Shown here in pieces: positions 24,401 to 36,707 of a DNA stretch of 64,000 nucleotides (position 1 is the first letter of the stretch; each line of letters begins with the position of its first letter). Origin of the DNA: Bettongia penicillata ogilbyi (taxonomy: Eukaryota; Chordata; Mammalia; Diprotodontia; Potoroidae); the NCBI GenBank assembly GCA_023548195.1, contig JAJHZJ010000575.1:2823597-2887596 (forward strand), read 5' to 3'. A program made the translations under genes and the position numbers. Below the pieces are notes generated by a model that searched no databases, was not told the origin of the DNA, and was given only the letters and a program-made list of their open reading frames with translations.

Positions 24401-27400
24401 TCTCCATCCCTGAACATCTAGGGAAACAGTTCCCTGCAGAAATTCAACCTTATGCTAAGCTCATAAAGCACCTTTTTACATTTCAATATTTCAACTTTGA
24501 CTCCATCTTTTAAAAATAACCCATAAATTCATGAATATAAAGCTAAATATGGGTTAGATAGATGAGGAAACTGAGGCCCAAGGTGTTATAGTGATTCATG
24601 AAGGTCACACAGGTAGTACACATCAGAGTTCAGGTTGAACCAAGGTCCTACGACTCCATGAAGTGGAATCACCCACCACCATAATGCCTCCTATGCTTGG
24701 GATCAATGGTAGGTTTCCCCTCATCTTGTTGTAGCCTCTGGATCCTCATTTTTCCATGGAGTAGTGTAGCAGAATGGCCCCTGACACATTCAGGATTACT
24801 TGTAAGCAAAGGTTCATAGTTCTACTTTTCTAAAAGGAAAGCAATTTAAAGGGGGCAACAATCTTTTATAATCACATTCACCAACAGAGAAAATACAAGC
24901 AGAGAAATATAGACCAACAGATAGGGCTTCTCACTGTCTGATCATAAGCAATACATCACATATCAACAGACAGATCCAACTGTCTGACCATTACATACGT
25001 ACACAGTTAACAGACAAAGGAGCACCAACATCCGGATTTTCAAAGCTAGGACAATTTAACAGGTACCCAGAGTCTCATCTGACACATAAACCTTCTTCCA
25101 AGATCCCAAAGCAAAACCTTACCTCAGAGTATCTATACACATTTCAGAGCCAGTGGGCTCCACCCTCATGATCCAGTGCCTTATTAGCAATTAACAAAAA
25201 GTGTGGACCTTGGTACAAAGCAAGCCTCCCCTAATCCAGCTTCCTTCAATGGACTTCAACCTAAGGTCTATTAATGGGCTGGGAAGATCTTTAACTCCAC
25301 AAGCCTCTCCTAATCAAGCAACTCTGATTACCATTCCAAGTAGAGGTACTATGTCATCCTTAGAATGACCACTGCTTAAGGTTCCATTGTGTTTCCATTC
25401 TTCTCTGCCATGTCTGTTTGCTATCCACCTGAACTTGATTATGTCTCCCTTCTGCCTCCTAGGAATATTTTTTTTCTTTCTGAGTTCCTTCTTGAATATT
25501 CCCCCTTCCCATTTAATGTGGAAACTCACCATTTTTAATAACATATGGAACAACATTTCTGTGACTTTTCAACTTAATAAATGGGAAATCAGCTGTCATT
25601 TGACTACACACATGTTGAGAATCACTGGCAGAAAGACAAATATAACACAATCTTGAGAAGTCAGTGATCTGGTTCCATCAGGTTTCATACATTTACTGAT
25701 GGAAGTGTTAAGGTTTGGGGCTTCAAGTATAATGAGGAATTCTATTTATCATCCAATTAGTTGTGCCACTGAACCAAAAGTGCACTTCTCTTATGCTGTA
25801 TAGGTAGAGCATTCTAAAAACCTCTACCCTCCATGACATTGCCATATCATTTTAGTAAGAAAAGAAGTCACTCTAAAAGAAGTCACTTCCATGTAAGGAA
25901 GGGATACATTTTTTAAAAAATAATAGATTCATTCTACTTGGTCATTTATAACATTCTCAAGACGAAAAAATCACTACTTGTGTTTTCATTTTTAAAAATT
26001 TATGACACAAACATGATATTGAAGAGAACATTAAATAACAAAATGTACAAATATTTATCTAATACCTGCTGAGTGGCTGCTGCAGCTAAATTCCCACCAG
26101 CACTGTCTCCAGCAATACAGATGCGGGTGGGGTCCACACCATACTCTGCAAGGACTTTCTTCTTCAAGAACCACCTTAAGGCATCATACACATCTTCAAA
26201 TTGAGTTGGAAAGTGATACTGGGGTGAGAGTCTGTAGCTTTTTAGAGAAAAACAAAATTTATTGAATAGTATGATGAGTTCTAGATAAATACTAAAGGCA
26301 TATGCTATGTGGGATTTCACATTTATTTTTTACTTAAAAGCAACATTATTTATATGTGAGTTTTTTAATGGTCTTTTGAATCATTTGTATAAGGAAAAAA
26401 ACTTTACTTTCACAGTGTATATTGAAATGAGTTTTAAAAGCTGAGTTTTTGCAATGATTACCCAACATAACACCTTAGAGCATGGAACATGCAGCACTGT
26501 GAATGATGATGATTTAACAAGTGGGATGCTGATGGTGTATTTAGTTTTGAAATGGACCAGACAGGAAATGATCCTTCCATGGTTGCGCTTGCACTTTTGG
26601 GAGTTGTCCTTTCATTGACCCATCTGTCTGTCCCCTTGAATTTTCTCTTCTCCCCTCTCTCCACAGCACCATACAGAATACGTGGTCAGTCTCATGTAAT
26701 TCTTGATCCTAAATTGATTGAGGAATGATGCTCTTTTCTGTATTAAGTTAAAATAATTACTCTCTGCCATAGCCTTATCAAAGGCTTCTGAATGGCAGAA
26801 GAGTCTAGTGGATGAAGAGTCAGGAGATCTGGCTTCAGGAACCATCTCTAAAACACACTGGCTATGACGCTGGGCTATTTTGGTAAGGAGAGATTCCTTA
26901 CTAAAATTACAAGACCTGGGGTAAAAAACTGATTTGCACTTTTTAAAATTTTTATAAAAGCTCTAAATAAACCATATTTTCACCATATAAAGTTTCTCAT
27001 GTAAATAATGTTCAGTTTTTCTTTGTTTTACCAATGAACACATTATAGAAATAAAATAAATTTGACTATGCACCTACACATATCAAACAATCAGGGTACT
27101 TTGCAGAGAACTGGCCAATAAAAAAGAAAACCAATTGTTTTAATTTTTAACATGTCTGTCGTTTTTGGCTAATTTAATTTGCTTTCCTCATCAGGAGAGA
27201 GATTTAAAACTTTTCAGCTTTGTAATCATTTTAGTCCTAGGTCTCAGAGTCATTCCACATCTCAGTAGGGTTCAGGTTGTCACTTTCTTATCCAACAATC
27301 AGCTCCTGGATTGTGGGTAGAACATAAGGACTGCAAGAGGCCTTAGACATGCCATCTAGCCCAGTGTTCTCATCTTGTAGCTGAGGAAAGTGAACCCCAG

Positions 27401-30400
27401 AGAATGGAAGGGACTTGTCCAACCTCTACATTGAGGATTCAGTAAAACTATCTACTAATATTGAGATGTCTCCTTCCAATGCATAGGTCTGTCAAGTCAT
27501 GGTGGATAAAATGGTTTTGTCTGTTTCAGGGAATTTATCTGCCCCCTACACATACTCCACAGCTTCCCTGCCCCATCTTCATTGACTAACAGCAGTCCTC
27601 ACTCTTATTCCTCCTACGCTCTAAGCCACTAGAAGTTGAGTTAAATTAAGTTAGATTGCATTAAAGAATGAGCCCCTTGGCCCTTCAGCCTTACCTTTCT
27701 CAAGATGGATCTTCTTTTGCCCCTTGGAACATCTTAGAAGTGATTTGACCCCTATGTGGCAGTCTAGTTCTTACATGTGCCACTAAGTGACTTACCCAAG
27801 GTATGGGACTCATACCTAGGTCTTCCTGACTCCAAGACTGGCCCCCAACCCACACATCATGCTGTCTTGTAAGCAGTTGAGTGATATTAAAAACAAAGCA
27901 CAACCTGAAAGATGAAGGACCCTTTGTCCTAACAGATCTGGCCTAAAACTCAAATTATTCTTACTTCGTTGATATGACCACAGCATTGAGTTTGTCCGCC
28001 ATCTGTCTTCCCAAATAATCATAGGAACTCCAAGCTAAAACACAAGAAATCAAATCAAGTCCATTAGAACTGACAAGGGGAAAAATGCTTGCTTCAATCA
28101 CAGAAATCATATAGTCATTTATTAATATTCATAGATCACTCCAAAGTGAATTACATGGGCTATCAATATTGATGTGTCCAGAGAGAAAAATGAAATACAG
28201 CATTCAAATGGAGCAGGCTGCTGTACTTGTACATTAAGAAAATCCTTTCCACAACACAGAAGGCACATGGCTGATGAAGGAGAATTTTTGACCTTGGAAG
28301 AGGATTAGAAAGAGCTAAAGGAAGGAGAAAATACAAGTGAAAATGATCAGCCGCCTATAATGCAGAAGGAGAGGTGAAGCATACTATTTTCTTTTCACTA
28401 GCAAATAATGTTCCTTTCCTTCACAGACCACTCTATGATGGGAGTCAGGCTCAGGAAGAGGCAAGGCTAGTGTTGATCTCCTGTCCCTCAGAGGTTCCTG
28501 GGCATTTGAAACAGTCTCAAATACACCTTTCTCTTCTAAGAAGCTTTTAGCTAAAAAAGGGGGTGGGCGATTTCTCAATGAAATCCTTACCAAATGTGAT
28601 GCTATTCTGTCTCTCTTTTTGAAGACAATGATATATTCTCTGAAACTAGTATGGTTGTGATAGGAAATGACTTTGGGAGAACTAGAATCCCAGAATACAA
28701 GTTGGATGAAACTCCAACAGTCATCTAGGTCAAATAGCTGAGCAGAGCCAACAAATGGTCCTCCAACCTCTCACTGAAGGCCTTGGAAAGGGGAAACCCA
28801 GCACCCCTCCAGGCAGCCCCTGCATTTTTAGAATGCTCCAGTTGGTAAGAAATGCATTCCTGACAACAGACCCACATTTTCCTCTTTGGGCTTTTACCCA
28901 CTGCTTCTAGCTCTGCCCCTTCGAGCTGAATGGAGCAAGACTAATCCAACCTCCAGGGGAGGTCCCTTCAAATACCTGAGACTAGTTGTCACATACCCCT
29001 CTGAAGGAAGAGACAGATCTTCCTCACTCAGGACCAGCACTCCTACCACTGCACTACCCATCAACAAGGTATTGTACTCCCCACTGGAGATGCTCAAACA
29101 CTAAAGAAGATGCATCATCTCCATGCTGTGGATAGCTCATTCAATAATACTTGATGGCCACCCATCCAAGCAAGCTCTTCCTGTGAAATGTTTCCTATAT
29201 CCTTTCATAAATTCATCAGCAGGAGGCAGCCAATGTTCTAGAGGCATCTTGCAGACAACAGTGGGGTACATGGGCTATCCATTATGCTTTTACTTTGCCA
29301 TGGATCCAGCCCATCTTTTCTCATTGCACTTATTTTATGGCATCTTTTACTAAGCCCCTCTTTATTATCCCTGCTTTGTTATTTATTATAGCCAGCTCCT
29401 TCCCACTATGTGCCTTTCTCAGTAATATTTATCTTGAATTCTTCAGAAAAGGTAACTCCTTGACTCACACAACCATGGAATAAAATTCTTGAGGATATCA
29501 TGATCTGTCCTCAGGGAGTTTATAATTCAACATGAGCCAAGTGATGACTTTGGTTTGTTTTCTAAAAATTAGACATGTGGGTGCTTTAAAAATGTAATGG
29601 GATGTATGTGAATGGAATAAAGGTAGAATGCATACCCAACTAGAATCAGGATGGCCTAACAGTGCTTTGAAAATTGACCTTAGAAAGACCTAAGTTCAAA
29701 TCCTGCCTCTGACAATTACTGGCTGCATGATCCAGGAAATTCTAAGACTAAATTCACAGAGCAAAGCAGGTAGCCTTGTTTATTGGTAGACAAGGCTTCA
29801 TCACTTGGATTCTCCATACCAACACAATCATGGGCCCACTGCCCCAAATGGGGAGAGCCTACCAACTTTCAATTCACCTATTATTTTTTTCTTTTTTGTT
29901 ATTATATTTGTGAGGATGGTATGATCATTCATGTTTCTATGGTGTTTCACAGTCTTTGTCTTGCTTTATTCCTACAAGCTGTGTGAGGTGAGTAATACAG
30001 GGATTATTGTCCCTGTTTTACAGATAGAAAGCTTGGACTTAGAAAGGCTGAGCAACTTTCTTCTAATTATATAACTGCTAATATCAGAAACAGCATTTGA
30101 ACCCAAGTCTCCTGAGTACAAGTATAGACATTCACCTTGAGATGTTGGACTCAGAGTTTGCAGGAGTCTTACGGGTTTTGAGTCCAATCCTCCCATTGTG
30201 CAGTGAGAAAGGGGAGGCTCTGAAAAGCAAAGATTTAAGTGGGAACCCTTTAGTTTCCTTCAAATACCTGAAGAGCTATTGTTATGAGAGGGCAGATCCA
30301 AAAGAAATGAGTGAAAGTCTCAAAGAAGTCAAATGAGGTAATTAAAGGAAAAAATCCTCCTCCTTGTGATAGCTATCCCAGAGGAATGGGCTGCTCTGGA

Positions 30401-33400
30401 GGGGGTGGGTTCTCCCTCTGGAGAGGCTGGATAGCCACAGGTCAGAAATGCCCACAGTGGGTTCCTTTCGCATAGAGGATGGAGTAAATGGGCACAGTGC
30501 ACGTGGGCACTATGGATTTGGGGGAAAAATGAGCAGAGGTGCCAGGTGTGAAAGGAGCACTCATGCTAAGGTCAGAAACCTAGGGGTGATTCACTGGGTG
30601 ACCACAAAGGGTCTCAGGGGACTTTGCTGCCAGGCTACCCAGTCTGTTGCCTTCACTTTCCTTTTCAGAAGGATTCCTTCCAAAAATTTGGAGTCAGAAT
30701 CCTTGCTAATGCTAGTTGGTGCCTGATAGCTGGGCTGGGTCATGAGTCACTTTTGCTGCTGGAGACTTCAGTAGTGGATTGCACTGGAAACACAACTGGA
30801 CAGCTTTGTGATGCCAAGGTTAGAGAGACCTTCAGGACAAGACCTCTGACTCTAAAACCATACATCTGTATAGAGTCTGGATAAAAGAGAGTAGAATGTA
30901 CACATGCTGTTGTGTGCCCTTAGAATTTACAAATGCTCTTGGTGTGTCTGTAAAATGTATGCACACTGTTGGTGAGTCCTTATAATGTACAAATGCTGTT
31001 GGTGCGCCAGTAGAATTTACAAAGGCTGTTGGCATGTTCTTTTTTAAAAGAACATTTGATATTTTATTTTCCCCCAATTACATGCAAAAACAATTTTAAT
31101 ATTTTTTTTCAAATTTTGAGTTCCAAAACTTTCCCTTTATCCCCTCCTCATTCACTGAGAAGGGAAGCAATTTGGCACAGGTTATACATGTATAGTCATG
31201 CAAAACACATTTCCATGTAAATTATTCTGTGACAGAAAACAGACCCCCCCAAAAAAACAAGAAAAATAAAGAAAAAGTGTCTTTGAACTTCATTCAGGTT
31301 CCACAAGTTCTTTCTGTGGAAATGGACTGCAGAAGTCCTACAGAGCTGCTTGGATCAGTGTATTGCTGAGAAGAGCTGAGTTGTTCTTAGTAGATTAAAT
31401 TGCAACATCGCTGTTACTGTGTACAACGTGCTTCTAGTTCTGCTCATTTCACTTTGCATCAATTCACGTAAATCTTCCCAGGTTTTTCTTAGAGCTTCGT
31501 ACTTATCATCTCTTCAAGCTCAATAGTATTCCATCATAATCACATACAACGACTGGTTCAGCCATTCTCTCATTGATGGATATCACCCCATTTCCAATTC
31601 TCTGACAGTACTGAAAGAGCTGCTATAAATATTTTTGCACACATAGGTCCTTTTCCTTTTTGTTTTTTTTAGTGTCTTTGGGATATAGATCTAATAGTGG
31701 TATTGCCTGGTCAAAGGGTATGCATGATTTTATGGCCCTTTAGATATAGTTCCAAATTGCTCTCCAAAGTGGTTGGATCAATATACAAATTCATCAATAA
31801 TATGTTAGTATTTTAATTTTCCTACATCCCCTCAACATTTGTCATTTTACTTGTCTCTCATATTAGCCAAGCTGACAGGTGTAATATAGTAACTCAAAGT
31901 TGCTTTAATTTGCATTTCTGTCATCAATAGTGATTGTTTTTATATGATTATAAACAGTTTTGATTACTTTGTCTGAAAACTGCTTGTTATATCAACCTTT
32001 TATCAGTTGAGGAATCATCTTTATTTTTATAAACTTCACTCAGTTGTCTATATGTTTGAGAAATGAAGTCTTTATCAGAGAAATTCTCTCCTAAAAAAAA
32101 TTCACAATAATGATTTCCAACCATGTATGTCCCTCCATCCTGCTGCCACAAGTTCTGTTGTGCTACTGCTCCTCCTCCTACTGGAATTGAGATCCAGGAC
32201 TGCAACCCAGATCCAAGTATAGGCAATGAAACAGAATCCTATCCCCGGAACCAGCAAAGAGATCCCTGGAAATCTCCTTCTGACCCATTGTCTCCCCCTT
32301 ACCATCTATGGTCCGAGTGGTCCACAAAATACTACTGCTACCCCTGATTCAGTTGCCCCAAAGCCTATTCCTCATTTGCTGGAGCCCAGTCTGTGCTGGC
32401 ATAACCTAAGCTGGTCTGTGCTTCTCTCTCACCCTGGTGCAGCAGATCTTTCCTGCCAACCTGCTAAGTTGTCTTGAGCTGGAAAACAGTTTCATTCTGT
32501 CTTTTTCGTGGTTTTTGTCAATCTAGAATTTGTTTAGAGGAATTATATAAAGGTATTTGGATGAACTTGCGGGAGAGCTCAGGAGAATCGCTGCCTTTAC
32601 TCCACCTTCTTGGCTCCACCTCCTGTTGGCATGTTATAGGCACTGTTCAGAAAAACGGTTCCCATCACATATAGTAAAGTCAATGACTCAAATTTACATT
32701 TCCACAACAGGGATTATTCACTGTGACAAATTTGCCAGTCCAGAAAAAAAAAAAAAAAACAGTTATCTCAGATATACACTTAAAGCAGGAGGAAGTGAGG
32801 GAAGAGGGAGGAGCTAATACCTACTATGTGCCAGAGAGTGTGCTGAGTCCTTTACAAAAATGACCTCATTTGATCCTCCCAACCATCCTAGGAGTCAGTG
32901 GTTACTATCATCCCCATTTTACAGTTGAGGACACTAAGGCAGATAGAGCTTAAGTTACTTGCCCAGGGTTACAGAGCAAGTAAGTGTCAGAGGTAGGATT
33001 CCTGACTCAAGGCCCAGCACTCTGTCCATTGCACCACCAGCTATCTGCAAAGACCTAAAAGTCCATCTCTGTTCTAATCATATATTCATCAAAGAAATAT
33101 AATCAGTGATTTGATGTACTCAGTGTACCTACCTGTTGGAAGCTAGTGTCCTCTGCAATTGACAAACACTGGTTATCTTAACCTTGTTAATTAACAAAAG
33201 GGCATTTGGTTAAACCCCATCAAAGCCCAGGAAGCTTTGAGTAGCTGGTTACTAACTGTCCCCCACCCTTGTCCCTTCTCCTCTCTTCTCCTCTCCTCCT
33301 CTCCCTTCTCCTTAACACTTGTGCCCTTTCTTCTCCCTTCTCTTCCCCTGTCCTCCCCTTCTTTCTTCTCTCCTCCCCTGCCTTCTTCTCCCTTCCTGTT

Positions 33401-36400
33401 CTCCCCTCCTCTCTCCTCTCTGCTTGACTCAGTTCTGTTATATTATCTCCTAACTATAAAATATTCTGATTAATATCAAAGATGGATTGAAATGTATTGG
33501 CCTTTAAAAGATTCAGTTCCCTAAGAAAAGTACTTACTAGCATCTCCCATGGCCCAGCCACCACCATGAATATAAAATACAGCTCTTCTCATTGTAGATG
33601 ACTTTTGCTTTGGCTCAAAGACTCGAACTGGAACTTTATTGAACAGAGTATCTGTCACTGTAACTTTTGCATCTGATGTTGGTGGAACTTCAAGGAGGTA
33701 GAAGAATACAAAAGGTGGAACTCCCACTATGTCCAGAAATGCTGACTGACATCCAAAAAACAGAATTAAAAGTACAGTTGTGAGTTCCATACACACACAA
33801 GAGTATGCTTCCATATTACTACTGTACCCCAAAGAGTCAGTGACAATAGCTACACTATAGAACTTTTCATGTATCCAAAGTGTTTTATGTACATTATCTC
33901 ATCTTAGCCTCACAATGATGCTAAGTGGTCAGTGCTATTATTACTCCCCATTTCAGAGGCAAGAAGACTGAGGTTCATTGAGGTCACCTGACTTGCCTGG
34001 TGGACACATAGCAAGTAATCGCAGAGGTGGGATTTGGACCTGTGTCAGCCTGATGCCAAGCTCAGCACTGTATCCATAACTGAACATACCAGCAGGACTT
34101 TATCTGGACAGCTGAATCTGCCTTGACAATCCTAGAAGAGTTACAGTTCTTTTAACCAAAATATTTGGCAAACTAGAAGAAAAAACAGGCATGATGACAC
34201 CAGAGCTGATCAAGATAAGTAATAACTAAGAGCATGAAATTTTTGACCAGAACAAAAAAGAAAGGAAGTCCAGTTGGGTCCTCCAATGCCTATTTGAGGA
34301 CGGCTGAACAAATGATAGCATACGAATGGAATGGAATATTCTTCAAGAAATAATGAAAGGGAAGGGTTCATGGAAACCTGGGAAGACTTGCATGAACTGG
34401 TGTAGAGTGAAGGGAGCAGAACAAGGAGAACAGTGATACAAAGACAATGCCTAACAACAACTTGGAGAGTCTTAAGAACTTGGATTCCGGAAGACCACTA
34501 TGTAAGTATGCTACAAATACGCTAAGAAAAAAAGGGGATGGAGCCCTAAATCAGATGAAAACAAACGTTTAGAGCAATGGTTATTAAAGAATTTGTTTTC
34601 TTCTTTGATTCTTTTTTCAAATTAGGGTTTATTGGGAAGGAGAGAGGTCCTAGGGAGATCTCGATATTTAAAAAGAAAAGCAAGAAGGAGGTAGAGCCAA
34701 TATAGCAGAGTAGAAGGACAGACCTGCTCTAACTATACTCCCATAGCCCATAAAATATCTGTAAAAAATGACTAAACAAATTCCAGAGCAGCAGACGTCA
34801 CAAAACAATGGAGTAAAAGAATGTTCAGCCCAAGGCAGCCTGGAAGGCCAACAAGAAAGGTCTATCACACCAGGATCGAAGCAGAGTGCAGCCCAGCCTT
34901 GCCCATGTGGCACTGTTCAGATAGGATTGGAGCAGGCTTTAGGGCACAGAATCATGGGCAGCAGCTGATATTCCCAGATTTCTCAACCCACAAATGCCAA
35001 ACACAGCTTCAAAGGTTAGTGAGAAAGCTTTTTTGCCAGAGTGAAAAGAGAGCAGGGTCTGACCCTAGCCCTGACCCAAAGGCAGCAGTAGCCACTGCAG
35101 CAGCCTGGGGGAATCAAATGACAGATCTGAATCTCAGCCCTGAATGGAGGCCCTGGGTTGAGGAAGAATGCTGGCTTGGTGGAAGCTCTGGAGAGGGAAT
35201 TCTACTCTTAGATCCAGGACAAAAAAGCTTATGGTTGCTTCCAGACCAGAGTGAAGGCCAGGAGAGGAATAAACTCCTCTCCCTTGATTTTGCAACCCTG
35301 GAGAAACTGAGAACTTACAGGTCCCTAAAATATATCCTCCACTTGACAAAGGACTCAGAAGTCAAGTACAGACTGGGAAAATGGCCCCCCCCAAAAAAAG
35401 GGAAAAAATAAGACTATAAAAGGTTACTTTCTTGGTGAACAGATATTTTCCTCCATCTTTTCTGATGAGGAAGAACAATGCATACCATCAGAGGAAGACA
35501 TAAGTCAAGGCTTCTGCATCCAAAAACCTCCAAAAATATATGCCAGTGGCACGGAAGATCTCAGGCGATGGAAGAGATCAAAAAGGATTTTGAAAACAAG
35601 GAAGAGAGGTGGAGGAAAAAGTGGGAAGAGAAGTGAGAGCAATGCAAAAAAATCATGAAAAGCAAGGCAACAGCTTGCTAAGGGACATCCCAAAAAATGC
35701 TGAAGAAAATAACACCTTTAAAAATAGATTAACCCAAATGGCAAAAGAAAGCCAATGAGGAGAAGAATGCTTTAAAAAGCAGAATTAGCCAAATAGAAAA
35801 GGAGATTCAAAAGCTCACTGAAGAAAATAGTTCTTTAAAAATTAGAATGGACCACATGGAAGCTAATGACTTTACGAGAAACCAAGAAATTACAAAATAA
35901 AACCAAAAGAATGAAAAGATAGAAGATATTGTGAAATTTCTCACTGGAAAAACAACTGACCTGGGAAATAGATCCAGGAGAGACAATTTAAAAATTATGG
36001 GACTACCAGAAAGGCATGGCCAAAAAAAGAGCTTAGACATCATCTTTCATGAAATTATCAAGGAAAACTTGCACTGATATTCTAGAACTAGAGAGTAAAA
36101 TAAATATTGAAGGAATCCACCAATCACTTCCTGCAAGAGATGCTAAAAGAAAAACTCCTAGGAATATTGCAGCCAAATTTCAGAGCTCCCAGGAAAATAA
36201 CTTTGCAAGCAGTCAGAAAGAAAGAATTTGAGTATTGTGGAAATACAATCACGATAGCATAAGATCTACCAGCTTGTACATTAAGAGATCACAGGACTTG
36301 GAATGTGATATTCCAGAAGTCAGTGGAACCAGGATTAAAACCAAGAATCACCTACCTAGCAAAACTGAGTATACTATTTCAGGAGGAAAATAGTCATTCA

Positions 36401-36619
36401 ATGAAATAGAGGACTTTCAAGCATTCTTATGAAAAGATCAGAGCTGAATAAAAAATTTGACTTTCAAACACAAGAACCGAGAGAAGCATGAAAAAGTAAA
36501 CAGGAAAGAGAAAGTATAAGGGATGTACTAAAGTTGAACTGTTTACATTCCTACATGGAAAGATAATATTTGTAACACTTGACACTTTTCTCAGTATTTG
36601 AGTGGTTGGAGGGATTAAG

Positions 36620-36707
<88 letters not shown>

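Larger units (their letters stand above)
28035..33537 (-). other. AADAC intron 2
   Basis: 5.5 kb. About 28690-29110 and 30150-30440 resemble CR1/L3 3' regions. About 29640-29740 is a SINE head (gaaagacctaagttcaaatc). 30893-31038 is a 30-base minisatellite cut by the deleted L1 at 31039-32622. About 32805-33045 is a CORE-SINE/MIR copy. 33258-33425 is a CT-rich low-complexity tract. Confidence 0.6.

Noticed and set aside
30893..31038. CRISPR-like regular repeats.
   Set aside because: The units are contiguous without unique spacers and diverged among themselves: a eukaryotic minisatellite.
34821..35411. A 196-residue plus-strand open frame.
   Set aside because: It lies in the 5' UTR of the HAL1 element and resembles no protein.
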